Made by a program: the position numbers and the translations under genes
Notes under the pieces: model-generated
Seen by the model: the letters and a program-made list of their open reading frames with translations, nothing else
The model's database searches: none
Told to the model about the DNA's origin: nothing
In this document: one piece after another, positions 1 to 7,210 of the stretch
Position numbering within the stretch: the first letter of the stretch is position 1
Layout: the number at the start of each line of letters is the position of its first letter
From: Bacillota bacterium
GTDB taxonomy: Bacteria; Bacillota; Bacilli; Paenibacillales; Paenibacillaceae
Length of the DNA stretch: 27,325 nucleotides
Direction: 5' to 3'
NCBI GenBank assembly: GCA_023418755.1
Contig: JAEZZE010000079.1
Location: 1 to 27,325 of the forward strand

Positions 1-37
1 ATGCATTTGAGGACAGGAATAGACTGGGGGTCATAAA

Positions 38-607
38 ATGAGCGAAAACAAAGGATTATCCTCGCATCCGTTCTATGAGCGGACTTTGGAGAGCAAGCCG
101 ATCTTCGAAGGGAGAATCATATCTTTGCAGATGGATACGGTGAGCCTCCCGAACGGCGAGACGGCGACGAGGGAGATCGTGCGCCATCCCGGGGCAGTGG
201 CTGTCGTGGCGCTGCTGGACGGAAAAATGCTCGTCGTGGAGCAGTTCCGCAAGCCGCTGGAGAAAGTCCAGGTCGAAATCCCGGCGGGCAAGCTGGACGC
301 GGGAGAGGAGCCGGAAGCCGCGGCGATTCGCGAGCTGGAAGAGGAGACGGGATACCGCGCGAAAAGCATCCGCCATCTGCACTCGTTCTCCACATCCCCC
401 GGCTTTGCCGATGAGGTCGTGCACCTGTACGTGACGGACGACCTGGAGCCGGGTCAGGCGCATCTCGACGATGAGGAGTTTCTGACCTGCGAGGCGATTA
501 CGCTGGAGCAGGCGCAAGCTTACATCGCGGAAGGGCGAATTGGCGACGCCAAGACGCTGCTGGCCGTCTATGCCTGGCGTATGTATGCCTTGACGGGGGC
601 GTTCTAA
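38..607 (+). CDS. nudF: ADP-ribose pyrophosphatase (Nudix hydrolase)
   Basis: Cytoplasmic Nudix hydrolase predicted to cleave ADP-ribose to AMP and ribose-5-phosphate. The 189-residue protein has a full Nudix box at residues 84-106 (G-x5-E-x7-RELEEETGY). A proline at residue 121 (in SPGFADE) lies 15 residues past the box, the spacing typical of the ADP-ribose subgroup. A G-rich ribosome binding site (TGGGGG) precedes the ATG. The next gene starts 3 bases after the stop, so the two are probably co-transcribed. In Bacillales nudF sits at this same position upstream of spoIIM and fur. The family call is secure; the substrate is inferred from the subgroup signature. Confidence 0.93.
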   Translation: MSENKGLSSHPFYERTLESKPIFEGRIISLQMDTVSLPNGETATREIVRHPGAVAVVALLDGKMLVVEQFRKPLEKVQVEIPAGKLDAGEEPEAAAIRELEEETGYRAKSIRHLHSFSTSPGFADEVVHLYVTDDLEPGQAHLDDEEFLTCEAITLEQAQAYIAEGRIGDAKTLLAVYAWRMYALTGAF

Positions 608-610
608 GCG

Positions 611-1819
611 ATGGGTGGTCCGCAAACCGCGTCCGACTGTCGGCTATCCCCCTACTTCGCCGATCTTCACGTGCATATCGGGAGATCCCAGGACGGACAG
701 CCCGTGAAAATCAGCGGAAGCCGCAACCTGACGTTCCGGCAAATCGCCAAGGAAGCATCCGAACGTAAAGGCATCGAGCTCGTCGGCATCATCGATTGCC
801 ACTCTCCCGCCGTGCAGAAGGATATTCTCGATTGCCTGCAGTCGGGAGAGATGCAAGAGGCGCCAGGCGGGGGGATTCGGTACCGGAACACGACTTTGCT
901 TCTCGGCGCCGAGATGGAGGTCAAGGAAGAGGGGGGCGGCCCGTTCCATCTGCTCGGGTTTTTGCCGACCTTGCAGTCGATGCAGGAATGGACAACCTGG
1001 ATGGCCGCGCGCGTGGCCAACATTCGGTTAAGCACGCAGCGCATCCGCGTGTCGGCCAGAGAATTGCAGACCGAACTGGTCGCCCGGGGAGGCCTGCTGA
1101 TTCCGGCTCACATCTTCACGCCGCATAGAGGTCTGCTCGGCTGTTCCGCGGACCGTCTGGCGGACAGGCTCGACCCCAACGGCATTGCGGCGGTGGAACT
1201 GGGGCTTAGCGCGGATTCCGATATGGCCGGACGATTGTCCGAGCTCGACCGGCATGCGTTCCTGACCAATTCCGACGCGCATTCTCCCGGCATGATCGGA
1301 CGGGAGTGCAATGAGTTGTCGCTGCTCGCGCCGTCTTTCGCGGAGTTTGCGAAAGCGCTCAAGGGCGAGGAAGGGCGGCGTATTCTGGCGAACTACGGGC
1401 TTCATCCGGAGCTCGGCAAATATCACGAAACCTCTTGCGCCGCCTGCCGACGCGCCATACCCGAGACGGAGGAGGAAATCGCCGTCTGTCCCCATTGCGG
1501 GAGCTCGCGGCTCACCCGCGGGGTATCCGGACGCGTTCGCCGCTTAGCGGATCGGGAAAGACCGCTCCACCCGAAGGGCAGGCCTCCCTACAGGCCGCAG
1601 GTGCCGCTGTCCTTTTTCCCCGGCGTCGGACCGACCACGCGAGAGAGGCTGTTAACCGAGGTCGGAACGGAGATGGACGTGCTCCATCGGATTCCCGCGG
1701 AAGCCATCGCCGCCGCAGCGGGAGAGAAAATCGCGCGGATGATCGTGCAAGCAAGGGAAGGCAAGCTGGCCTTTACTTCCGGGAGCGGAGGAAGCTACGG
1801 CAGAATCCGTCAATCATAA
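611..1819 (+). CDS. Endonuclease Q-like PHP-domain DNA repair nuclease
   Basis: Predicted metal-dependent PHP-domain protein of the endonuclease Q family, which nicks DNA 5' of deaminated bases (uracil, hypoxanthine) and abasic sites. The 402-residue length fits the family. Metal ligands of the PHP fold are visible: DLHVH at 18-22, IDCHS at 61-65, an acidic pair E101/E103, H167, and NSDAHS at 220-225. A four-cysteine zinc finger follows (C276, C279, C293, C296), and the C-terminus has a helix-hairpin-helix-like stretch (FPGVGPTTRERL, 336-347). The PHP plus Cys4 order is what separates EndoQ from simple PHP phosphatases. It follows nudF after 3 bases. Activity on deaminated DNA is a family inference. 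Confidence 0.82.
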   Translation: MGGPQTASDCRLSPYFADLHVHIGRSQDGQPVKISGSRNLTFRQIAKEASERKGIELVGIIDCHSPAVQKDILDCLQSGEMQEAPGGGIRYRNTTLLLGAEMEVKEEGGGPFHLLGFLPTLQSMQEWTTWMAARVANIRLSTQRIRVSARELQTELVARGGLLIPAHIFTPHRGLLGCSADRLADRLDPNGIAAVELGLSADSDMAGRLSELDRHAFLTNSDAHSPGMIGRECNELSLLAPSFAEFAKALKGEEGRRILANYGLHPELGKYHETSCAACRRAIPETEEEIAVCPHCGSSRLTRGVSGRVRRLADRERPLHPKGRPPYRPQVPLSFFPGVGPTTRERLLTEVGTEMDVLHRIPAEAIAAAAGEKIARMIVQAREGKLAFTSGSGGSYGRIRQS

Positions 1820-1842
1820 ACGGAACTTGTCCATCATACAAT
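1816..1842 (+). promoter_or_regulatory. Sigma-E-type promoter for spoIIM
   Basis: An ATA -35 core at 1816-1818 is separated by 16 bases from CATACAAT at 1835-1842, which matches the sigma-E -10 consensus. B. subtilis spoIIM is known to be expressed by mother-cell sigma-E, so position and sequence agree. The predicted start point near 1849 leaves a leader of about 40 bases. Confidence 0.72.
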
Positions 1843-1875
1843 GAGGCACGGGATGCGTCGCAGATGATGGACAAG
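1826..1875. repeat. Perfect 12-bp inverted repeat upstream of spoIIM
   Basis: CTTGTCCATCAT at 1826-1837 is mirrored exactly by ATGATGGACAAG at 1864-1875, with 26 bases between. The left arm runs into the sigma-E -10 element and the right arm overlaps the AAGGAGG ribosome binding site (1873-1879). No T-tract follows, so it is not an ordinary terminator. It could be an operator, or a hairpin masking the ribosome site on read-through transcripts. Confidence 0.75.
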
Positions 1876-1888
1876 GAGGCTGGTCGCC

Positions 1889-2548
1889 GTGAATTTTCGA
1901 TTATGGAATCTGTCGGCTCGCGACAATTTGAACCTATACGTGTTTTTGGGCGTGCTAGTTTTGGTCGGAGCGATCTTCGGGGCGATGCTCGTTCACGCGC
2001 TGACCTTGGATCAGCAGCAGGAGCTGTCCGACGCGATCGGCGTGTACTTGGCCAAAGTCGACAATCCCGGCGAAGCTTCGCCGGCCGCAGCGTTCCGGGA
2101 CAGCTTCTTCTTCTACGGAAAATGGCTGCTTCTGATCTGGTTTCTCGGCCTGTCGGTCATCGGGTTGCCCTTCGTGTTCGTGCTCGATTTTCTGAAAGGC
2201 GTCCTGATCGGATTTGCCGCCGCCGTGCTTGCCCAGCAATTCGATTGGAACGGCGTGCTGTTTTTCCTGTTGGCGACGGGACCGCGCAACGCGCTGGTCT
2301 TGCCCGCTCTAATGATCGCCAGTTTGTCGGCCGCGAGATTCGCTTATTTCGTCGTTCGAGAACGACTGTTCCGGCGCAAAGGACAGCTGCTGCCTCCGTT
2401 TCTGGCGCACACGGCCGTTGCCGCGGCGATGCTGGTCGTATTGTGTGTCGCCTCGCTGTACGAGGCATTCGTGTCGCCGAACGTACTGGACCGAATCGCG
2501 CCTTCCGTCTCCGCCCGGGAGATTTCGGCTTTTTCTTCTAAATTGTGA
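1889..2548 (+). CDS. spoIIM: Stage II sporulation protein M
   Basis: Polytopic membrane protein of 219 residues (about 215 in B. subtilis). SpoIIM works with SpoIID and SpoIIP in the DMP complex that remodels septal peptidoglycan during forespore engulfment. Hydrophobic segments are visible at about residues 16-38, 68-98, 108-130 and 168-190, with a charged N-terminus. Translation starts at GTG 1889, chosen because AAGGAGG (1873-1879) lies 9 bases upstream and the N-terminus aligns with the family. A sigma-E-like promoter precedes it. Position between the EndoQ-like gene and fur is the conserved Bacillales order. Confidence 0.92.
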   Translation: MNFRLWNLSARDNLNLYVFLGVLVLVGAIFGAMLVHALTLDQQQELSDAIGVYLAKVDNPGEASPAAAFRDSFFFYGKWLLLIWFLGLSVIGLPFVFVLDFLKGVLIGFAAAVLAQQFDWNGVLFFLLATGPRNALVLPALMIASLSAARFAYFVVRERLFRRKGQLLPPFLAHTAVAAAMLVVLCVASLYEAFVSPNVLDRIAPSVSAREISAFSSKL

Positions 2549-2556
2549 GACGAGGT

Positions 2557-2586
2557 TTGACTAAATGAATCGGCTCATCCTATAAT
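2557..2586 (+). promoter_or_regulatory. Sigma-A promoter of fur
   Basis: TTGACT (2557-2562), an 18-base spacer and a perfect TATAAT (2581-2586). Transcription from about 2593 would exclude the ATG at 2585 as a start codon and supports 2621. I saw no PerR box or Fur box in the short leader. Confidence 0.8.
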
Positions 2587-2620
2587 GAAAGGAAGTGCAC
2601 CAGCTACCGGAGGGGAAACC

Positions 2621-3076
2621 ATGGAAGCCCGCATCGAAAAAATCAAGCAACAGTTGCAGTCCCAGGGCTACAAGCTGACTCCGCAACGGGAAGCGACGGT
2701 TCGGGTGCTTCTCGAGAATGAAGAAGATCATCTCAGCGCGGAAGATGTCTTTATGCTCGTCAAGGATAAAGCCCCCGAGATCGGTCTGGCGACCGTCTAT
2801 CGGACGCTGGAGCTTCTGAGCGAGATGCACGTCGTGGAGAAAATGAATTTCGGCGACGGAGTGGCCCGCTACGATCTTCGTACGGACAGCAACAAGCACC
2901 ACCATCACCATCTCATCTGCGTGAAATGCGGATCCATGTCGGAAATTATGGAAGACTGGCTGGGACCGCTCGAGGAGCGACTGGAGAAGGAATACCGGTT
3001 CAGCGTGCTGGATCACCGTTTGGACTTTCAGGGCGTTTGCGCCAAGTGCCAAGCGAGCGAATCCGGCGGGGAATAA
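2621..3076 (+). CDS. fur: Ferric uptake regulator Fur
   Basis: Iron-sensing repressor of 151 residues that binds Fur boxes upstream of iron-uptake genes when loaded with Fe(II). The N-terminal winged helix includes YKLTPQREATVRVLLENEED (17-36) and the recognition region GLATVYRTLELL (55-66), close to B. subtilis Fur. The histidine run H93-H97 and H132 lie in the metal-binding regions. Two CxxC pairs (C100/C103 and C140/C143) form a complete structural zinc site; as I recall it, B. subtilis Fur has Phe at the second of these cysteines. The start at 2621 follows GGAGGGG by 5 bases. The Fur rather than PerR or Zur assignment rests on overall similarity and synteny. Confidence 0.94.
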   Translation: MEARIEKIKQQLQSQGYKLTPQREATVRVLLENEEDHLSAEDVFMLVKDKAPEIGLATVYRTLELLSEMHVVEKMNFGDGVARYDLRTDSNKHHHHHLICVKCGSMSEIMEDWLGPLEERLEKEYRFSVLDHRLDFQGVCAKCQASESGGE

Positions 3077-3088
3077 CAACGACAACGA

Positions 3089-3126
3089 AGAGGCCTCCCT
3101 TTTGTGAAAAGGAGAGCCTCTTTTTC
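3089..3126 (+). terminator. Rho-independent terminator after fur
   Basis: A stem pairs AGAGGC...CCTTTT (3090-3104) with AAAAGG...GCCTCT (3107-3121), with a three-base internal mismatch, followed by a T-run. It separates fur from the convergent peroxidase gene. Confidence 0.85.
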
Positions 3127-3131
3127 CGTTC

Positions 3132-3608
3132 CTACAACAGTTTTCGAATATGCTCTTCTATGCGTTCGGGGGTAACGGCGGGAGAAAAACGTTTGACGAC
3201 TTTGCCGTTGCGGTCGACCAGGAACTTGGTGAAATTCCACTTGATGCCCCTCAGACCCAGGAAGCCCGGGGCCGCTTTCGTAAGCTGGCGGTATAAAGGG
3301 TGGATGCCTTTCCCCTTAACGTCGATCTTGGCGTACAAAGGGAAAGTGACCCCGTGGTTGATCAGGCAGTGCTCGGTCAGGGCATCGCCATCGAGGGGCT
3401 CCTGGTTGGCGAACTGGTTGCTGGGAAATCCTACGACAGCCAGCCCTTGTTCACCGTAAGCTTCATGCAGCTTCTGCAATCCCGCGAACTGCGGGGCGAA
3501 GCCGCACTTACTGGCCGTATTCACGATCAACATGACTTTTCCTTGATTCTCGGCGAGCGACGTTTGTTCCCCTCTCGCGGTTTCGACGGGAATATCGTAC
3601 AAGGACAT
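3132..3608 (-). CDS. Glutathione peroxidase family thiol peroxidase
   Basis: Cytoplasmic peroxidase of 158 residues. Bacterial non-selenium members usually reduce hydroperoxides with thioredoxin. The peroxidatic Cys35 is in NTASKCGF, Gln69 in NQEP, and Trp124/Asn125 in KWNFTKFLVD, completing the Cys-Gln-Trp-Asn site. Cys81, before NHGVTFP, is at the expected resolving-cysteine position. The usual FPCNQF cysteine is replaced by Ser63, unlike the paralogue at 4266. AGGAGG (minus strand, 3617-3622) lies 8 bases before the ATG. It is divergent from the OhrR-type regulator, and an operator-like palindrome overlaps its predicted promoter. B. subtilis BsaA is the nearest named relative I recognise. 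Confidence 0.9.
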   Translation of the reverse strand: MSLYDIPVETARGEQTSLAENQGKVMLIVNTASKCGFAPQFAGLQKLHEAYGEQGLAVVGFPSNQFANQEPLDGDALTEHCLINHGVTFPLYAKIDVKGKGIHPLYRQLTKAAPGFLGLRGIKWNFTKFLVDRNGKVVKRFSPAVTPERIEEHIRKLL

Positions 3609-3653
3609 CTGACTAACCTCCTAGGAATAACGACCATATACATTGATATAAAT

Positions 3654-3684
3654 TAAATTGTATGCAATTTATTTTGAATGTCAA
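3654..3684 (-). promoter_or_regulatory. Promoter of the minus-strand peroxidase with OhrR-like operator
   Basis: On the minus strand TTGACA (complement of 3679-3684), a 16-base spacer and TACAAT (complement of 3657-3662) form a good sigma-A promoter. The palindrome TAAATTG-TATG-CAATTTA (3654-3671) covers the -10 element. The surrounding AATTAAATTGTA resembles the B. subtilis OhrR operator half-site. Repression by the adjacent OhrR is inferred. Confidence 0.72.
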
Positions 3685-3688
3685 TGCT

Positions 3689-3741
3689 TTGACAGGCAAA
3701 TTCGCAAATGCTATAGTTAGATCGATTTAATTGTATACAAT
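3689..3741 (+). promoter_or_regulatory. Promoter and operator of the ohrR-gpx operon
   Basis: TTGACA (3689-3694), a 17-base spacer and TATAGT (3712-3717) form a near-consensus sigma-A promoter. Immediately downstream is the perfect 12-base palindrome ATTGTATACAAT (3730-3741), the core of the known OhrR operator. It sits at the expected transcription start, which fits autorepression. The divergent -35 boxes are only 4 bases apart. Confidence 0.78.
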
Positions 3742-3777
3742 CAATTCCATGTCCCCTGAGGCGGAAAGGAGAAGAGA

Positions 3778-4269
3778 ATGGACAACGACCCGGCGCTTAA
3801 ACTGGACAACCAGCTATGCTTCGCCGTATATGCCTGCGCCAGGGAAATTACAAAGCTGTATCACCCGCTCCTGAAGCGACTGGGACTTACTTATACGCAG
3901 TACATTACGCTTCTCGCGTTATGGGAAGAGAGGCGTGCGACGGTCAAACGCTTGGGCCAACGGCTGTATCTCGACTCCGGTACGCTGACCCCCCTTCTGA
4001 AGAAGCTGGAGCTCATGGGATGGATCACGAGGGTAAGAGATCCGCAGGACGAACGCAGCGTAATCGTAGAACTGACGGAGAAGGGCGATCGGTTGAAAGA
4101 AAAGGCGCGGGCAATCCCGGAGCAGTTGTTCTGCCAGGCCGGAATCGCTCCCGAGGAGGCGGACAGGCTGCGGGTTCAAATCTCGGATATGCTCCGTAAA
4201 GTACAGGGGACGTCATCTTCGCCCACGGCTACAAATGTTAACCACGAAGAAGGAGGAAACGAGGAATGA
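3778..4269 (+). CDS. ohrR: OhrR-type organic hydroperoxide-sensing MarR repressor
   Basis: MarR-family winged-helix repressor of 163 residues, very similar to B. subtilis OhrR. The reactive Cys14 lies in the diagnostic NQLCF, followed by the LTYTQYITLLALWE helix region. The recognition helix is LYLDSGTLTPLLKKLE and the wing carries DERSV (residues about 84-103). Oxidation of the single N-terminal cysteine by organic peroxides releases OhrR from DNA. AAAGGAG (3765-3771) precedes the ATG by 6 bases. The stop overlaps the next start (ATGA), so it is translationally coupled to a glutathione peroxidase gene. No ohrA/ohrB gene is present, which is unusual. The C-terminal tail (residues about 145-163) is longer than in the B. 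subtilis protein. Confidence 0.9.
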   Translation: MDNDPALKLDNQLCFAVYACAREITKLYHPLLKRLGLTYTQYITLLALWEERRATVKRLGQRLYLDSGTLTPLLKKLELMGWITRVRDPQDERSVIVELTEKGDRLKEKARAIPEQLFCQAGIAPEEADRLRVQISDMLRKVQGTSSSPTATNVNHEEGGNEE

Positions 4270-4730
4270 GCGTTTATGAATTCACGAGCCGCAAAGCTAA
4301 CGGAGAATCCGTCTCCTTGCGGCAGTACGAGAACAAGGCGCTGCTTATCGTCAACACCGCCAGCGAATGCGGTTTTACGCCGCAGTATGCCGATTTGCAA
4401 AGCTTATACGAAGCTTATAAGGACAAAGGGCTCGTCGTTCTCGGATTTCCGTGCAACCAATTCGGGGGACAGGAGCCCGGCACCTCGAGCGAAGTCGAAG
4501 CGTTCTGCAGTCTCAACTACGGAGTGACCTTTCCGGTCATGGAGAAGCTGGACGTGAACGGTCCGGATGCCGATCCGCTATTCGACTACTTGAAAGCCGC
4601 AACGGGCGGCGAGATCAAATGGAACTTCACCAAGTTTCTGGTCGACCGTGCCGGCAAGCCCGTCAAGCTCTACGAATCCTCGGTCAAGCCGCAGGACATC
4701 GCTCCGGATATCGACAAGTTATTGGCGTAA
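4266..4730 (+). CDS. Glutathione peroxidase family thiol peroxidase
   Basis: Second peroxidase of the same family, 154 residues, predicted to remove organic or lipid hydroperoxides with thioredoxin as reductant. Cys35 (NTASECGF), Gln69 (GGQEPG) and Trp119/Asn120 (KWNFTKFLVD) form the active site. Cys63 in FPCNQF and the resolving Cys81 are both present, so it is the canonical two-cysteine form. AAGGAGG (4250-4256) lies 9 bases upstream, inside the end of ohrR, and the ATGA overlap couples it to the regulator. Expression should rise when OhrR is oxidised. Confidence 0.92.
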   Translation: MSVYEFTSRKANGESVSLRQYENKALLIVNTASECGFTPQYADLQSLYEAYKDKGLVVLGFPCNQFGGQEPGTSSEVEAFCSLNYGVTFPVMEKLDVNGPDADPLFDYLKAATGGEIKWNFTKFLVDRAGKPVKLYESSVKPQDIAPDIDKLLA

Positions 4731-4738
4731 ACATCCTA

Positions 4739-4775
4739 GGCGCGCTTCTTCCGTTGGAGACGGAAGAGGCGCGCC
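4739..4775. terminator. GC-rich hairpin between convergent genes
   Basis: Sixteen-base arms at 4739-4754 and 4760-4775 (GGCGCGC...CCGT / ACGG...GCGCGCC) pair with a single G-T wobble around a 5-base loop. Only a broken T-rich stretch follows on the plus strand, so termination is likely but not classical. It lies between gpx and the convergent response regulator. Confidence 0.65.
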
Positions 4776-4793
4776 TTCGGTTTAAACGGGTTT

Positions 4794-5906
4794 TTAACGG
4801 CCGAGCGCGGCGTTCGCCCACTGGCGAACGGCTAGCGAAGGGGAGATGGCATATTCTTCGTCAAGCATCGAACAGAGCTGATCGTACTTGAGCTTGGCCA
4901 TCTCCAAGTCGCCGTTATCCGCGTAATATTGCATGACCATAAAGTAAACCTCTTCGGAGAAGGGGAACCTTTGCTCGATCATTTCGTAAACTTCGAGCGT
5001 TTCTTTTCGGAAGCCGGACGATTTCCACGTTTCGCTTAACGCAATCGCGTGCTTGTACCAGATGTCGCGAAGTCTCTTGCGTTCGTTTTCCGCCCATACG
5101 TAATCGGTCTCCGACAAATAATCCCCCTCGTAGCTTTCCAGCCATGCGAGATGCTCCGCCGCCGTTTCGGGCGTTAGCTCGGGAAGCGACAGACGTCCGT
5201 TTTCCCATTCCTGCACGTCGTATCGGTTGTTTCCAAGATCCAGATAGTAGTCGCTTCCGCTGTTGGTGAGTTTAATGGTAAGCCCGGCGGCCTCGATCGA
5301 TTTGCGAATTTGATACACGGTCGTGTACAGCTGCGTAAATGCTTTCTTATACTCCGTATCCGGCCACAGCAGATCCAGCAAAATATCTTTGCGAACGGGC
5401 TGGTTCCGCTTGTACACCATGTAGGCGAACAGTTCTTGCGCCCGAACGGTGCGCCAAGAGAACGGCTCGGACTTGCCGTACTCGATGTTTAATCTTCGGA
5501 AACAGCTGACCGTCGCGACGGGAGGCTCGTTCTCGCGGGGGCGGGAAGACGCGCGCTGCTTCAACCGGCTCAACGTATGGGCAAGCCTGTCGGCGTTGAT
5601 CGGCTTAAGCACGTAATCGAGCGCGGCAAGCTCGAACGCTTTAATCGCGTACTCGTGATAGGCGGTAACGAAAACGATATCGATCTCTTCGCTGATCTTA
5701 TGAATGCGCTCAGCGGCTTCCAGGCCGGAAATTTCGGGCATATCGATATCGAGAAAGGCGACATCCGGGTTCAGCTCTTCGATTCGTTGCAGCGCGTCCG
5801 CCGCGTTCCGGAACTTCCCCGCGATTTCGATGCCGCCTATTTTCTCCAATTGCCGTTCCAGGTCCTTCAGCGCCAATCCTTCATCGTCTACAAGAATTGC
5901 TTTCAT
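4794..5906 (-). CDS. Response regulator with winged-helix and BTAD-type activator region
   Basis: Transcriptional regulator of 370 residues. The receiver domain (1-118) has acidic residues D7/D8, phosphoacceptor D53 (FLDIDMPE), T81 and K101. A winged-helix region at about 140-240 (SWRTVRAQELFAYMVYKR, LLDLLWP) and a helical tetratricopeptide-like bacterial transcriptional activator region (about 245-370) follow, a layout common in Paenibacillaceae. No histidine kinase is nearby, so it is an orphan and its target is unknown. AAGGAG lies 14 bases before this ATG, longer than usual, and fits better an out-of-frame ATG 7 bases upstream. The MKAILVDDE start is nevertheless where the receiver fold begins. 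It may be co-transcribed with the protease upstream. Confidence 0.88.
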   Translation of the reverse strand: MKAILVDDEGLALKDLERQLEKIGGIEIAGKFRNAADALQRIEELNPDVAFLDIDMPEISGLEAAERIHKISEEIDIVFVTAYHEYAIKAFELAALDYVLKPINADRLAHTLSRLKQRASSRPRENEPPVATVSCFRRLNIEYGKSEPFSWRTVRAQELFAYMVYKRNQPVRKDILLDLLWPDTEYKKAFTQLYTTVYQIRKSIEAAGLTIKLTNSGSDYYLDLGNNRYDVQEWENGRLSLPELTPETAAEHLAWLESYEGDYLSETDYVWAENERKRLRDIWYKHAIALSETWKSSGFRKETLEVYEMIEQRFPFSEEVYFMVMQYYADNGDLEMAKLKYDQLCSMLDEEYAISPSLAVRQWANAALGR

Positions 5907-5979
5907 AGGGCATGTTTAATCTCCTTGAATGGAATGCAAAAGCGATAAGCCGCCGGCATATATGAATTCCGGTATATCC

Positions 5980-7134
5980 TTATATCGGCATTCGCGGGCG
6001 CAATAATAAGTCATTCAGCGAGTTTGCCGGCTCGATTTGCACGAGTCCGAAGCCGACCGCGTTTTTGCCTCCCGGAATTTTGAGCGCCGCCTTCTTCAGT
6101 TTGCGGGCGACTTCGGCCGCGCCGAGATGGGGGCGAACGCCTCTAAGCAGGGCTGCGGCTCCCGTCACGTGCGGAGCGGACATCGAGGTGCCCGATTCCC
6201 TTCGATACGTGCCGTTCAACCAAGTCGATAAAATGCTGACCCCCGGAGCGGCGATATCGATTCCCTTTCCGCGGCTGGAAAAGCTGGCCGCCCGGTTGGC
6301 CCGCGTCGTCGCGGCCACGGCAATCGTCTCCGGATAACGAGCAGGCGCGTCAATCTGCGGAAGCGCGGTACCGCTGTTGCCTGCGGACGCAACGATGACC
6401 GCGCCGCGCCGCCTCGCATGGCGAATCGCTTTTCGCAGCAGGGCGCTCTCCCCCGTAAGCCCGAAGCTCATATTCATGATGCGAATACCTCTGGACAGAC
6501 ACCAATCGATGCCCTCGATGATGTCGGAGATAAAGCCGGAGCCGTTCGCGTCCAGCACTTTAACGGCATACAGTTCGACCTTGGGAGCGACCCCGTAGAT
6601 TTTTCGGCGGCCCATCGCGGCGACGATTCCCGCGACGTGGGTGCCGTGCCCGTTATCGTCGGCGAAGGATTTCCCCGTAATCGTGTTCACCCCGCCGGCG
6701 ATGGCCAGATCCGGATGGCGAGCGATGCCAGTGTCGAGAATCCCGACTTTAATCGTCGCGCCGAAGCCGGAGGCCGGCCATGCCGGCGGAGCTTTGACGC
6801 GGCTGACGTTCCAGGGAATTCGGCTTTTGACGACCGCGGATATTCGAGGCGCTGCAATGCGGCCCAGGCCGTGCGCTTTTACTTTGCGATCCCGTTCCAC
6901 GAGAGCGATGCGCGGATGGCGGCTCAATTGCTTCCAATCGGCGCTTTGGTCGCCGCGGCAGCAGATCATCCGCATGGAGTCGACTTTCTTAAGCGGCCGT
7001 ACGCCTTCCGCCGAAAGCTGCTTAAGGCAATCGCGATAGTCCTGCGCCCTGTGAAATACGACGTTCCTCCGTTCCGCACGGGATGTCGGTTTTCGTTTCA
7101 GCGCCGAGCAGAGTTGCACTGCCAATGGGTTCAT
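5980..7134 (-). CDS. Subtilisin-family (S8) serine protease, no signal peptide
   Basis: Serine protease of 384 residues. The catalytic triad is D134 (GILDTGI), H163 (NGHGTHVAG) and S317 (SGTSMSAPH), with oxyanion N253 (ASAGNSG). Residues about 20-90 resemble an inhibitor I9-type propeptide leading into the mature domain near IPWNVSRVKAP. The N-terminus is basic and lacks a hydrophobic core, so no Sec signal is visible; it may act in the cytoplasm or leave by another route. The start at 7134 is chosen because GGGAGG lies 7 bases upstream; an open frame extends 49 codons further up without ribosome site support. It is divergent from ald, and the response regulator lies 73 bases downstream on the same strand. 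Confidence 0.87.
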   Translation of the reverse strand: MNPLAVQLCSALKRKPTSRAERRNVVFHRAQDYRDCLKQLSAEGVRPLKKVDSMRMICCRGDQSADWKQLSRHPRIALVERDRKVKAHGLGRIAAPRISAVVKSRIPWNVSRVKAPPAWPASGFGATIKVGILDTGIARHPDLAIAGGVNTITGKSFADDNGHGTHVAGIVAAMGRRKIYGVAPKVELYAVKVLDANGSGFISDIIEGIDWCLSRGIRIMNMSFGLTGESALLRKAIRHARRRGAVIVASAGNSGTALPQIDAPARYPETIAVAATTRANRAASFSSRGKGIDIAAPGVSILSTWLNGTYRRESGTSMSAPHVTGAAALLRGVRPHLGAAEVARKLKKAALKIPGGKNAVGFGLVQIEPANSLNDLLLRPRMPI

Positions 7135-7191
7135 CTTACGACCTCCCGAGGGCGGATCATTTCCGTGCTCCTGACCGTATTCTGTAGTAAG

Positions 7192-7210
7192 GTATGGAAA
7201 ATTTCCGTAC
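7192..7210. promoter_or_regulatory. Possible operator between the S8 protease and ald
   Basis: GTATGGAAA-A-TTTCCGTAC is a 9-base-arm palindrome with one mismatch in the 167-base divergent intergenic region. The symmetry and position suggest a dimeric regulator site. I could not assign a regulator or a clear sigma-A promoter to either gene. Confidence 0.4.

Noticed and set aside
2585..2620. ATG at 2585 as the fur start
   Set aside because: It lies inside the -10 element of the fur promoter, upstream of the predicted transcript start, and has no ribosome site; 2621 has a strong one.
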